This document shows positions 16,968 to 26,409 of a DNA stretch of 64,000 nucleotides, piece by piece. A program made the position numbers and the translations under genes. The stretch is from assembly GCF_008370685.1 (NCBI RefSeq), contig NZ_VTZU01000012.1:47108-111107 (forward strand), given 5' to 3'. Every line of letters starts with the position of its first letter. Positions within the stretch are counted from its first letter, which is position 1. The DNA comes from Aquimarina sp. RZ0 (lineage in GTDB: Bacteria > Bacteroidota > Bacteroidia > Flavobacteriales > Flavobacteriaceae). The notes below the pieces were generated by a model, which was not told the origin of the DNA, made no database searches, and worked only from the letters and a program-made list of their open reading frames with translations.

Positions 16968-17100
16968 GTGGATGTTTAAAAAGAATATAGTCAGAAAGCC
17001 CTGTTTCAATAAGAAACATGTCAGGTTATTAAGATCATTTGAAACGATCTTAAGATTTTCAAAAAATAACTACTGACAAATAAGGTTTTTAAACAAATGT
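16968..17100. repeat. Diverged family-3-like palindromic repeat
   Basis: It contains GGATGTTTAAAAAGAATA at the left and AAGGTTTTTAAACA at the right, like the ends of the family-3 elements. The interior differs and has its own inverted pair around AAGATC...GATCTTAA. The right end overlaps the 3' end of the hypothetical gene at 17089. Confidence 0.5.
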
Positions 17101-17475
17101 TACATGAAAAGAGTTTCCTTCAGTATCATATGAATTACGATGAGGGAGGAGTATGGTGTAAATATTGGATAAAGAAATTAAGGTATTATATTCTTTATCT
17201 TTAAGAGTGCTGAGGATAGTATGAAATTTTGACAACCAGTTTACATACAAACCAACTTCAAAAATATGAATAGATTTCCCTTTGTTGTAAAGTGTTTTAA
17301 ATGAAACAGATGGCCTTGAGGAGCTTCTTTGGTTTTTTATTACCAATTCTGTAGTTACCTCCGGGCAGAGTGGTTGGTTATAATTAGAATATCCTGTAAC
17401 GCTACACAGAAGTAGTACGGAAAATAACCATTCTTTTATAAGATGTTTTCTATATGGGTTTGTATCTCTATTCAT
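17089..17475 (-). CDS. Hypothetical protein with N-terminal hydrophobic segment
   Basis: 128 residues from the ATG at 17475 (MNRDTNPYRKH). A hydrophobic stretch at about 13-24 (WLFSVLLLCSVTGYS) may be a signal peptide or anchor. The remainder has no motif that I recognise. The last codons and stop lie in a family-3-like repeat end, so the original C-terminus may have been lost to an insertion. An in-frame start exists at 17496. Function unknown and coding status uncertain. Confidence 0.4.
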   Translation of the reverse strand: MNRDTNPYRKHLIKEWLFSVLLLCSVTGYSNYNQPLCPEVTTELVIKNQRSSSRPSVSFKTLYNKGKSIHIFEVGLYVNWLSKFHTILSTLKDKEYNTLISLSNIYTILLPHRNSYDTEGNSFHVTFV

Positions 17476-17835
17476 AATAGCCTTATAAAGATACAATTTT
17501 TGAATAGATAATAATAGGAGTAAGGGCGTAATGATAAATATAAGGTATGCTCTTTTAAAGCTGTATAATTAAGATTCTAATTTTGGGATAAAAAAAATGT
17601 TCAGCATAAAAATTTGTAGCAGTTTTTGTTTTAAGGATTATGTAAAAAAGACACGGTTTTATTAATGAATTCAAATTGGAAAAGGAATTAGTTACAATGT
17701 ATAGGAAATCTAATTATAGAAATGTATGAATCCTTTGTAGAATCATCTGCAATTTATAATTTTGGACGGCATAGAGATTATGTCATAGATCTTTTAATTG
17801 ATTAATTATTCAGTACTAAAAAAATATATATTTTA
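17476..17835. other. Intergenic, nothing recognised
   Basis: 360 bp of AT-rich sequence upstream of the esterase-like gene. I see no RNA gene, terminator or clear promoter box. Confidence 0.4.
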
Positions 17836-19362
17836 ATGAACACAGATAGAATGATGAAACTGGGCTTATTTGCATTATTGTTAATTACTTTAAATACTAA
17901 TGCTCAGGTCAATGATTTGCGAGATTGGCTAAATCTTGTTCCTGCAAACAGACCGCCGTTGGAAGATTTAAATTTTTCTAAGGAAGCCTTATCACAAAGT
18001 GAGGCTACTACAGCACTAAACCTTTTGATTGAAGAGAAACAAGCAAGAATGCTTGATGATTTTGACTTTCAATGGGATAATCGTGTGCTTAAACATGATA
18101 TTTATGAAATGCCTTTTTATTATCAAATTTTTGGAACAGAACCTGTTGATGGGCGTAGTTTATTTATTTCATTGCACGGAGGAGGAGGAGTCCCGATTGA
18201 AGCTAATGATCAACAATATGAAAATCAAAAACATTTGTATGATGTCATAATGAATTCGCTAGAAGGGGTTTATCTCGCTCCAAGAGCTCCTACCAATGTA
18301 TGGAATTTATGGCATCAAGAGCATATAGATGATTTTCTTAATATTATTATTCAATTGGCAGTTATAAAAGAAAATGTAAATCCCAACAAAGTATATATAC
18401 TTGGATACTCTGCAGGAGGTGATGGTTTATATCAATTGGCTCCGAGAATGGCCGATAGATGGGCCGCCGCATCCATGATGGCAGGCCACCCTAATGATGC
18501 CTCCCCTTTAAGTCTTAGAAATACACCTTTTGCAATACACGTGGGTGCATTAGATAGTGCTTTCAATAGAAATGGTGTCGCAGAAGAATGGGGTGTTCTT
18601 CTTGATGATTTGCAAGCTAATGATCCTCAAGGATACGTTCATGATGTTAATTTGCATGAAGGGCGAGGTCACTGGATGAGTCTTGAAGATGCTGTAGCAC
18701 TCCCCTGGATGAAAAATTACCAACGCAATCCACTCCCAAAAAAAGTGGTATGGAAACAAGACGATCGACATCATACTAGTTTTTACTGGCTTCAAGTACC
18801 TCAAAACAAAATTGTAACCGGAGAAGAGGTTGTAGCCGAATATAATAAATCCTCAAACGAAATCAATATAATTGAAAATTACAGCGACACTCTCCAATTA
18901 CTAATTAATGATACTATGTTGGATTTGGATGTGCCAATTACTATAAAATATCAAAACACTGTAATTCATCAAGGTATGTTTCACAGGACTATTCTAAATA
19001 TTTACAAAAGTTTATTTGATAAAGGAGATAGAAATCTGGTTTTTCCGGGTATGATTTCGATAGCAAATAATCAAACAGTAACCGAAGAGGATGTTACATT
19101 AGGATTGTTAGATGATATAGCTATTCAAGGTATAACCATTTATCCGAATCCTATCGTTGAATATGTTAATGTTGATTTGTTAGCAAAATTTGAAAAAGAA
19201 ACAACGATTTCTCTCATAGATATTCGCGGGAGTATTGTAAGAAAAATAAAAACTTTTTCACCAAAAAATAAAATAAATTTGGGTGCGTTAGCTAATTCGG
19301 TATATTTTCTTAAAATTGAAAATGATGAAAAGATACATACATACAAAATTTTGAAATTATAA
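17836..19362 (+). CDS. Secreted alpha/beta hydrolase (esterase-like) with type A T9SS sorting domain
   Basis: 508 residues. Signal peptide about 1-24 (ending NTNAQ). The hydrolase domain carries an oxyanion-type HGGGG (114-118) and the nucleophile elbow GYSAGGDG (Ser192). A candidate acid (GALDSAF) and a histidine in EGRGHWMS follow. The fold resembles PHB-depolymerase/feruloyl-esterase-like enzymes, but the substrate cannot be read. The C-terminal 75 residues (ITIYPNPIVEYVNVDL to TYKILKL) form a type A sorting domain. The product should therefore cross the outer membrane through T9SS and be surface-bound or released. It lies alone between purM and prfA with the msrA ruin. Confidence 0.82.
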   Translation: MNTDRMMKLGLFALLLITLNTNAQVNDLRDWLNLVPANRPPLEDLNFSKEALSQSEATTALNLLIEEKQARMLDDFDFQWDNRVLKHDIYEMPFYYQIFGTEPVDGRSLFISLHGGGGVPIEANDQQYENQKHLYDVIMNSLEGVYLAPRAPTNVWNLWHQEHIDDFLNIIIQLAVIKENVNPNKVYILGYSAGGDGLYQLAPRMADRWAAASMMAGHPNDASPLSLRNTPFAIHVGALDSAFNRNGVAEEWGVLLDDLQANDPQGYVHDVNLHEGRGHWMSLEDAVALPWMKNYQRNPLPKKVVWKQDDRHHTSFYWLQVPQNKIVTGEEVVAEYNKSSNEINIIENYSDTLQLLINDTMLDLDVPITIKYQNTVIHQGMFHRTILNIYKSLFDKGDRNLVFPGMISIANNQTVTEEDVTLGLLDDIAIQGITIYPNPIVEYVNVDLLAKFEKETTISLIDIRGSIVRKIKTFSPKNKINLGALANSVYFLKIENDEKIHTYKILKL

Positions 19363-19697
19363 TATTCTAGTAGCTTTTCGAGTGGTGAGAAGCAAATATA
19401 ACCTTCTTGTATAGTTCTCATGACTGTTATCCAGTAATTTTTATAATATATTTTGACAAGCATTATCAAAATTAGCAAAGTAAACGAATACATAAATAGA
19501 TTCGTTAAGAGGTTTAAGCGAGTGCCTTAAATGAGCTAGTTGTATGAGTTTGATGTCAAAGCTAAGTACTATAACTTAGATTTTGTTTTATTCTAAAAAT
19601 TCATTAACCGGAAATCTTTTAGAATCTTAAAAAGCCATATGAGCTTTTATCAAAAAAGCTTACTTTTGTAAATTCCACATACAGGACAGATAGCACT
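19363..19697. other. Intergenic region upstream of prfA
   Basis: 335 bp. Apart from the prfA -7 box at 19671-19678 I see no feature. The minus-strand ORF at 19140-19493 is a shadow of the esterase end. Confidence 0.4.
19671..19678 (+). promoter_or_regulatory. -7 box for prfA
   Basis: TACTTTTG fits TAnnTTTG, 19 bp before the ATG of prfA. Confidence 0.5.
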
Positions 19698-20774
19698 ATG
19701 ATTGATAAATTAAATATTGTAAAGCAACGATTTGATGAAGTAAATGATCTAATCATTCAACCAGATATTATTGCGGATCAAAAGAGGTATGTAAAGCTCA
19801 ATAAAGAATATAAAGATCTTAAAGCTCTTATGGATGAGAGAGAGCGATATATTGAATTAACAGATAATTTAAGGGAGGCAGAAGAGATCATTGCCGATGG
19901 GAGTGATGCAGAAATGGTAGAAATGGCCAAAATGCAACAAGAAGAAGTAAAGGAAGAGCTACCTGAGTTAGAAGAAAAAATTCGTTTCATGCTTGTTCCC
20001 AAAGATCCTGAAGATGCTAAAAACTGTGTGGTAGAGATTCGTGCCGGGACGGGAGGAGATGAGGCAAGTATTTTTGCAGGAGATTTGTTTAGAATGTATA
20101 CTAAATACTGTGAAGGTAGAGGATGGAGTACCAGTGTAGTTGATCTTAATGAAGGTACCAGTGGAGGATACAAAGAAATTATTTTTGAAGTAAATGGAGA
20201 GGATGTATACGGAGTCTTAAAATTCGAAGCGGGAGTGCATCGTGTTCAGCGAGTACCACAAACTGAAACACAGGGGCGTGTGCATACCAGTGCAGCTACT
20301 GTAATGGTATTGCCAGAGGCAGAAGAGTTTGATGTAGAATTGGATATGACAGAGGTGCGAATTGAGCGAACAACTTCTACCGGGCCTGGAGGACAATCTG
20401 TAAATACAACCTATTCTGCAATTAAATTACATCATGAGCCAACAGGAATGATTGTAAGTTGTCAGGATCAGAAATCATCTCATAAAAACCTAGAAAAAGC
20501 GCTAAAGGTACTGCGGTCTCGTTTATATGATATGGAATTAGAAAAGAAACAAGCTGCAGATTCTGAAAAACGTAAAAGTATGGTCTCTTCCGGAGATAGA
20601 TCTGCAAAAATCAGAACCTATAATTATCCACAAGGTAGAGTAACGGATCATCGTATAGGACTTACTTTATATGACCTGAGTAATATTATTAATGGTGATA
20701 TACAAAAAATTGTAGAAGAACTTCAGCTGGTAGCCAATACTGAGAAATTAAAAGAATCAAATGAAGTGTTTTAA
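19698..20774 (+). CDS. prfA: Peptide chain release factor 1
   Basis: 358 residues, normal for RF1, which ends translation at UAA and UAG. The stop-codon reading loop is PQT (187-189, in [10 protein letters not shown]), the RF1 PxT pattern rather than the RF2 SPF. The catalytic GGQ is at 231-233 in [14 protein letters not shown]. The start ATG follows a Bacteroidota -7 box. A terminator-like hairpin follows the stop by about 40 bp. Confidence 0.96.
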   Translation: MIDKLNIVKQRFDEVNDLIIQPDIIADQKRYVKLNKEYKDLKALMDERERYIELTDNLREAEEIIADGSDAEMVEMAKMQQEEVKEELPELEEKIRFMLVPKDPEDAKNCVVEIRAGTGGDEASIFAGDLFRMYTKYCEGRGWSTSVVDLNEGTSGGYKEIIFEVNGEDVYGVLKFEAGVHRVQRVPQTETQGRVHTSAATVMVLPEAEEFDVELDMTEVRIERTTSTGPGGQSVNTTYSAIKLHHEPTGMIVSCQDQKSSHKNLEKALKVLRSRLYDMELEKKQAADSEKRKSMVSSGDRSAKIRTYNYPQGRVTDHRIGLTLYDLSNIINGDIQKIVEELQLVANTEKLKESNEVF

Positions 20775-20814
20775 AAAGCTTTAAGTAATAAGAAAAACAT
20801 TGGATTTAGATAAA

Positions 20815-20853
20815 AAAAAGAAGAATTATATGATTGTAATTCTTCTTTTTTTT
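20815..20853. terminator. Terminator after prfA
   Basis: AGAAGAATTA pairs with TAATTCTTCT around a short loop and is followed by a run of T. An A-run on the other side may let it also serve lgt on the minus strand. Confidence 0.8.
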
Positions 20854-20914
20854 ATTCAATATATCATTTGATAGAAAGCGATGTTAAAGTTTTTTTGTGT
20901 AGATACCAAATGCT

Positions 20915-21847
20915 TTATTTTTCACTTTCAGACACTTTCTTGGCTGTAATTATAAAGTAAAGACCAATTAGTATAAAAGGGATGCTCAACCATTGCCCGG
21001 TAGATAGTAAGCCTAAAGCACTCTCGAATCCTCCCTGACTTGTTTTGACATACTCCACAAAAAATCGAACTGTAAATATGAGAACCAGGTACGACCCAAA
21101 CAAGAATCCCCTATTGTGTCTTTTGTCAGTTTTCCAATAAAGAAACCACAGTATAAGCGATACAAAAATATATCCAAAAGCTTCATACAATTGAGCAGGG
21201 TGTAAGTAAGGAACAGATTCTAATAAGTGACTGAATTTTGGGTTTTCTACGATGGCTGCATAGGCATCATTCACATTCTTAATTCCGGTTTCTCGAATTG
21301 CTTCTGATTTACTAAAAGTAGCTCTTATAAATTTTACTCCAAATAATGAATCTCCGGATTCTTTACCAACAATTTCTGAGTTAAAAAAGTTTCCCAATCT
21401 AACAAAAATACCGCCCACTGCGGCAGCAATGGTTACTCTATCCATAATCCATAACGGATGTTTGTGGATTATTTTTTTAGAATAATAATACATAGCAATG
21501 ATAAATGCTATTGCAGCACCATGACTAGCTAATCCAGTAAATCCAGTGAATTCAAATGTTGGTTTAAACCGCATGGGTAAAAGGATTTCTAAGAGATTAT
21601 TTTTGTAATAATCCCAGTCATAGAAAAAAACATGTCCCAATCTCGCACCTAATAATGTTCCGATTACTGCATAGATAAATACAGAATCTAATTTTTCCAT
21701 AGAGAGCTTCTCACGTATGTAAATCTTCTTTGTAAGATACCATCCTAATGAAAATGCAACAACAAACATCAGACTGTAAAAGCGTATGGTGAAAAAACCA
21801 AGATCTAATCCTTCGATAGGATTCCAGGTAATTTTAGAGAATATCAT
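20915..21847 (-). CDS. lgt: Prolipoprotein diacylglyceryl transferase
   Basis: 310 residues with about seven membrane segments. It adds diacylglycerol from phosphatidylglycerol to the lipobox cysteine of prolipoproteins at the inner membrane. Family marks are FYSLMFVVAFSLGW near the start, GARLGHVFFYDWDYY, SHGAAIAF, and the signature FVRLGNFFNSEIVG with the essential arginine. Several lipoproteins in this window (CsgG, the curli lipoprotein, the RS-rich protein) are likely substrates. It is last in the folE-cysS-yidD-lgt cluster, 82 bp after yidD. Confidence 0.94.
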   Translation of the reverse strand: MIFSKITWNPIEGLDLGFFTIRFYSLMFVVAFSLGWYLTKKIYIREKLSMEKLDSVFIYAVIGTLLGARLGHVFFYDWDYYKNNLLEILLPMRFKPTFEFTGFTGLASHGAAIAFIIAMYYYSKKIIHKHPLWIMDRVTIAAAVGGIFVRLGNFFNSEIVGKESGDSLFGVKFIRATFSKSEAIRETGIKNVNDAYAAIVENPKFSHLLESVPYLHPAQLYEAFGYIFVSLILWFLYWKTDKRHNRGFLFGSYLVLIFTVRFFVEYVKTSQGGFESALGLLSTGQWLSIPFILIGLYFIITAKKVSESEK

Positions 21848-21929
21848 ATAGAAATCTATTTTTCAAACGTAAATATAGGTATTTAATCGAATTAGAAATT
21901 ACAAAAAAATGTAATAATGAGTTAAAGGA

Positions 21930-22217
21930 TTATTCTGATCGGTTAACTTCTTCGGTATTGTTGGTATCATTATTGTCTGGTACAGGATCATAACCACTGC
22001 CGCCCCAGGGATGACAGCTAAAAATTCGTTTTACAGAAAGCTTACTTCCTTTGATGAATCCGTGCTTTTGTAACGCTTCAATAGTGTAATGAGAACACGT
22101 TGGTTGATAGCGGCAAGTCGCAGGGGTTAATGGCGAAATTAAGTTTTGATATAGTTTAACTAATCCTATTAATGGAGCTGTAAGTACTTTTTTAAAAGAT
22201 GTTCTAGCTGTTACCAA
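21930..22217 (-). CDS. yidD: Membrane protein insertion efficiency factor YidD
   Basis: 95 residues. The core is typical of Yid[21 protein letters not shown], then [19 protein letters not shown] and [14 protein letters not shown], with the conserved cysteines. YidD is a small amphipathic inner-membrane-associated protein that assists YidC/Sec insertion. It sits 10 bp after cysS and is presumably co-transcribed. The usual rnpA-yidD-yidC neighbourhood is absent here. Confidence 0.93.
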   Translation of the reverse strand: MVTARTSFKKVLTAPLIGLVKLYQNLISPLTPATCRYQPTCSHYTIEALQKHGFIKGSKLSVKRIFSCHPWGGSGYDPVPDNNDTNNTEEVNRSE

Positions 22218-22227
22218 AATTGATCAA

Positions 22228-23724
22228 TTAATTCAGTGAAAAACTAGTGCCTTCTCTTCCGTCTTTGAGCTGTATCCCAATAGCCAGTAACTCATCTCTT
22301 ATTTTGTCACTTGTGGCAAAATCTTTATTAGCTCTAGCTTCTGCTCTCAGGTTAATTAATAATTCCACAGTTCCAGAAAGTTTATCGCTAATATCAGAAG
22401 AAGCTTCATTTTCATTAACCAATCCTAAAACATCAAAAACAAAATCATGCATTGTTTTTTTGATAAGCTCGTGGTCCACTTTGGACAAAGAAGCTTTTTC
22501 TTCTTTTACAGTATTGATAAACTTAACAGCTTCAAATAGTTTTGCAATCAAGATAGGACTATTGAAATCATCATTCATAGCTTGATAGCATTCTTTTGTC
22601 CAATTTATTGCATCAAATCCTTCTGTTTTTTTGTTAATCGATACCATATCCAGAGCTTGTATGGCATCCATTAATTTGTAAAAACCTTTTTCTGAGGCTT
22701 CCAAGGCATCATTAGAAAAATCTAAAATACTTCTATAATGAGCTTGTAGCATAAAAAATCGGGCTACAGTTGGACTGAAAGCCTTACCTAAAACAGTATT
22801 GTCGCCACTAAAGATTTCTGCCGGAGAAATAATATTTCCGGTAGACTTGGACATTTTTTTTCCATTTAGAGTAAGCATATTGGCATGCATCCAGTAGTTT
22901 ACAGGCGTTTTACCACAAGCAGCTTCTCCTTGTGCTATTTCACATTCGTGATGCGGAAATTTAAGATCCATTCCTCCTCCATGAATATCAAATTGTTCTC
23001 CTAGGTATTTGGTGCTCATTACAGTACATTCCAGATGCCATCCCGGAAAGCCATCACTCCATGGAGAAGGCCAACGCATAATATGTTCTGGTTCTGCTTT
23101 TTTCCATAATGCAAAATCCTGAGCGTTCTTTTTATCACTTTGAGCGGCCAATTCTCGGGTATTCGCAATCATATCTTCGAGATTACGACCACTTAGTTTT
23201 CCGTAATTATTTGTTTCATTAAACTTTTTTACATCAAAATATACAGAACCATTTGCTTCATATGCAAAACCATTTCCTATGATGGTTTTGATAATCTCAA
23301 TTTGTTCGACAATATGACCGGTAGCCGTTGGTTCTATACTAGGAGGTATGTTATTAAATTTAGCCAAAATATTATGAAAATCCAGTGTGTATCGCTGTAC
23401 AATTTCCATGGGTTCTAATTGCTCCAACCGTGCCTTCTTAGAAACCTTATCCTCCCCTTCGTCAGCATCATTTTCTAAGTGACCAGCATCCGTAATATTG
23501 CGTACATAGCGAATTTTATAATCTAAATGTTTCAGGTATCTGTAAATAAGATCAAAAGAAATAAAGGTGCGGCAGTTACCTAAATGAACATTACTATATA
23601 CAGTAGGGCCACATACATACATACCTATATTACCTTCTGTAATTGGTGTAAATACCTCTTTTTGCCCTGTAATAGAATTATAAATTCTTAGTTCTTGAAC
23701 TTTATATAATGGAGTTGCCGCCAT
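22228..23724 (-). CDS. cysS: Cysteinyl-tRNA synthetase
   Basis: 498 residues, class I. It joins cysteine to tRNA-Cys in the cytoplasm. The zinc cysteine and HIGH-type signature lie in [16 protein letters not shown] (35-50). The second zinc-binding region is [13 protein letters not shown] with [15 protein letters not shown], and the KMSKS loop is [13 protein letters not shown]. The C-terminal helical DALR-like part contains [20 protein letters not shown]. It follows folE by 49 bp. Confidence 0.96.
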   Translation of the reverse strand: MAATPLYKVQELRIYNSITGQKEVFTPITEGNIGMYVCGPTVYSNVHLGNCRTFISFDLIYRYLKHLDYKIRYVRNITDAGHLENDADEGEDKVSKKARLEQLEPMEIVQRYTLDFHNILAKFNNIPPSIEPTATGHIVEQIEIIKTIIGNGFAYEANGSVYFDVKKFNETNNYGKLSGRNLEDMIANTRELAAQSDKKNAQDFALWKKAEPEHIMRWPSPWSDGFPGWHLECTVMSTKYLGEQFDIHGGGMDLKFPHHECEIAQGEAACGKTPVNYWMHANMLTLNGKKMSKSTGNIISPAEIFSGDNTVLGKAFSPTVARFFMLQAHYRSILDFSNDALEASEKGFYKLMDAIQALDMVSINKKTEGFDAINWTKECYQAMNDDFNSPILIAKLFEAVKFINTVKEEKASLSKVDHELIKKTMHDFVFDVLGLVNENEASSDISDKLSGTVELLINLRAEARANKDFATSDKIRDELLAIGIQLKDGREGTSFSLN

Positions 23725-23773
23725 AATTTGGTGTATATTTATGATTAGGATTGGTTGATTTAAGGATTGTGTA

Positions 23774-24451
23774 TTAAAATGTAGTATCGAGTTTGATGTA
23801 ATCTAAAAATTCTCTTTTTACAGCCTCTTCTTTGAATTTACCGCCAAACTCGCTTGTTACAGTACTGCTTTCTATATCTCGAATTCCCCTGGAATTAACA
23901 CATAAATGTTTCGCATCAATTAGACAGGCAACATCTTTTGTGCCCAGAACAATCTGAAGATCCTGTACAATCTGCATAGTCATTCGTTCCTGAACCTGAG
24001 GGCGCTTGGCATAATAATCTACTATGCGATTCATTTTTGATAGACCAACAACTGTACCGTTAGAGATATAAGCTACATGAGCTCGACCTACAATGGGTAG
24101 AAAATGGTGCTCACAGGTAGAATAAACGGTAATGTTTTTTTCAACGAGCATTTCACCATATTTATAGCTATTTTTAAAAGTAGAAGCATCTGGTTTTCTT
24201 TCTGGGTGTAAGCCTGAAAAAATTTCATTTACAAACATTTTGGCAACACGTTGTGGGGTACCTTTTAGACTATCATCGGTAAGATCTAATCCCAAGGTTT
24301 CCATAATATGCTTCATGTCTTCTTTAATTAAAGCAATCTTTTCTTTGTCACTTAATTTGAATGCATCTTCTCTAAGAGGAGTAACGGCGCTGGTGGCAAC
24401 ATGATTATCACCTAACGCTTCAATAGCTTCGAGGGCCTTGTCTATCTTCAC
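23774..24451 (-). CDS. folE: GTP cyclohydrolase I
   Basis: 225 residues. It converts GTP to dihydroneopterin triphosphate, the first step of folate/pterin synthesis. Zinc ligands are Cys113 and His116 in [11 protein letters not shown], plus a cysteine in [12 protein letters not shown]. Other family marks are [30 protein letters not shown] and VNSRGIRD. It is first in the folE-cysS-yidD-lgt run, with a possible promoter about 195 bp upstream. Confidence 0.95.
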   Translation of the reverse strand: MKIDKALEAIEALGDNHVATSAVTPLREDAFKLSDKEKIALIKEDMKHIMETLGLDLTDDSLKGTPQRVAKMFVNEIFSGLHPERKPDASTFKNSYKYGEMLVEKNITVYSTCEHHFLPIVGRAHVAYISNGTVVGLSKMNRIVDYYAKRPQVQERMTMQIVQDLQIVLGTKDVACLIDAKHLCVNSRGIRDIESSTVTSEFGGKFKEEAVKREFLDYIKLDTTF

Positions 24452-24785
24452 AAATTTTTAATTTTATTATTATAAAATCCAAAAGAATTAGTAATGTTGT
24501 AGATTGAATTATTCAATTAAACACTTAAAAATCCAATGACAATTAATTCCTTTGTTTAACTCCCTACATTTTATGTCTTTATTTTGTAATAATAAAAACA
24601 TTTTGTTTTAAATTAAAATATAAAACGAATAATGTAGAGGTTTGCAAAGATACGATTTTGTCTTTTTACTTGGTGAAAGCTATGTTAACAATTATAAATA
24701 ATACAGATGTAAATCAGTTTTGTTTATAGAATTTATTACTTTTAGTTCTTTTATAAGAAAATTAGCTAACATACGTTATAAAAAT
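24452..24785. other. Divergent intergenic region
   Basis: 334 bp between folE and a T9SS cargo gene. It holds a minus-strand -7 box at 24645-24652 and otherwise only AT-rich sequence. Confidence 0.45.
24645..24652 (-). promoter_or_regulatory. -7 box for the folE cluster
   Basis: Minus strand reads TATCTTTG, fitting TAnnTTTG. The -33 element is not clear. A leader of about 180 nt would result. Confidence 0.45.
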
Positions 24786-26273
24786 ATGATAAAATTAACG
24801 CCCCAAATTTCATTATTTTTTGTTCTACTGTTTTTCCGTAATGCAATTTTTTATTCGCAGGATTTTGATATAGCTTGTAGAACTGCCGAACCTTTTTGCT
24901 CTGACGCTGCCTTAGATCTTACATTCGCTAATACGATTGGAGATGTTGATGGCTTGGGAGAAGTTGGTTGTTTAAATACTACACCCAATCCTTCCTGGTT
25001 TTTTATGAGAATCGATACTGCAGGAGAACTTGTTTTTGATATTCGGCAATGGGTTGATGAAGATGGAGATAATAGATTAGATCGGCAGGAGCGACAGCTT
25101 GATGTTGATTTTATTGCCTGGGGGCCATTTAATACCTCCTTTGTTGTTTGTGATATCTTGGAGAGAGGATGTGATCTTAATGGAGACGGAGAGAATATTC
25201 GCCCTGCCGAATGTGTCAATAATGTCGATGATCCTGATTTTTATATAAATAACGACGATAATACCAATATCATAGATTGTAGTTATGCAAGAACATCAGA
25301 TGAGAATTTTATAGAAACATTTACAATTCCTAATGCGCAGTCAGGAGAGTATTATCTTGTTTTGATTACTAATTTTGCAGATGAATCAGGAGTAATCCAG
25401 TTAGATCAGACAAATCTCGATGAGGATGATGCAGGAACTACGGATTGTAGTGTTCTGGTGGATGGTGTTGGACCTGATATTGCTACCTGTGGAGAATTTC
25501 CTGTAGCTATTCAAGGAAGGTTTGGTGGAGCGGTCAGATATCAGTGGTATCAGGATGATGGAACAGGTAATTTTGTGCCTATTGCTGGCGCTACAGATCC
25601 TTTTCTGGAAGTAAATCAACCCGGGACATATCAATTAGAAGGATTTGATATTTCGGATGTTTCTTTGGGGACTGATTCTTTACAGGTTTTGGATGTTTCT
25701 ACCGTCGAAATTACTGTTGGATATCGCATAGATGAAGAATCTTTTAACGGAGTCTATACCATAACAGCAGAAATTACAACAATACCAGATATTCAGGCAG
25801 ATGGATTTACCGATTTTGAATACAGGTTGGATAGAGATCTCGAAGATGATGCTTTGGATTTTTTTACGTTTAGGGATTTCCAGTCATCACCAATATTTGA
25901 AAATGTTCCTCCTGGAGATTATCAAATCGTAGCCAGATATGCTAATTGTCCTACAAATGAGGGAGAATCGATTGTAATTATGATTCTTGGTTATCCTAAA
26001 TATTTTACACCCAACGGGGATAATTTCCACGATACCTGGAATGTAATTAATCCAGAAGACCAACCAACGCCGTCATTAATTTATATATTTGATCGAAATG
26101 GTAAATTATTAAAGCAACTGAATCCTGCTGGATCTGGTTGGGACGGCACCTATAATGGTAGCCTAATGCCTTCCTCACAATATTGGTTTAGAGTAGAGTT
26201 CAATGAGCAATTGGATAGAGATGCTACTAGAGCACGGAGAGTATTTTCCGGAAGTTTTTCTTTAATCAGGTAA
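24786..26273 (+). CDS. Secreted protein with type B T9SS sorting domain
   Basis: 495 residues from the ATG at 24786. The upstream in-frame start at 24720 would place 22 non-signal residues before a good signal peptide (MIKLTPQISLFFVLLFF to FYSQ). The N-terminal half has a jelly-roll-like domain with DVDFIAWGPF and the pattern SGEYYLVLITNF. An Ig-like part (YQWYQDDGTGNF) follows. The last 85 residues (GYPKYFTPNGDNFHDTWNVI to SGSFSLIR) form a gliding-motility type C-terminal domain (type B T9SS signal). It is a paralogue of the next gene and is probably a surface adhesin-like cargo, though no catalytic motif is seen. Confidence 0.85.
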   Translation: MIKLTPQISLFFVLLFFRNAIFYSQDFDIACRTAEPFCSDAALDLTFANTIGDVDGLGEVGCLNTTPNPSWFFMRIDTAGELVFDIRQWVDEDGDNRLDRQERQLDVDFIAWGPFNTSFVVCDILERGCDLNGDGENIRPAECVNNVDDPDFYINNDDNTNIIDCSYARTSDENFIETFTIPNAQSGEYYLVLITNFADESGVIQLDQTNLDEDDAGTTDCSVLVDGVGPDIATCGEFPVAIQGRFGGAVRYQWYQDDGTGNFVPIAGATDPFLEVNQPGTYQLEGFDISDVSLGTDSLQVLDVSTVEITVGYRIDEESFNGVYTITAEITTIPDIQADGFTDFEYRLDRDLEDDALDFFTFRDFQSSPIFENVPPGDYQIVARYANCPTNEGESIVIMILGYPKYFTPNGDNFHDTWNVINPEDQPTPSLIYIFDRNGKLLKQLNPAGSGWDGTYNGSLMPSSQYWFRVEFNEQLDRDATRARRVFSGSFSLIR

Positions 26274-26409
26274 TTGCCCAAAACAAAAAGTTGTTGTATT
26301 TTTTAGGGGAAATAGTAGTTTTTTTAAAAAAAGCGATGAGTAGTTTTTATTTTTAGTTTTTATTGCAGTAATTAGTGGGGATTTTTGTACAAAAATTTGA
26401 CCGAATAAG

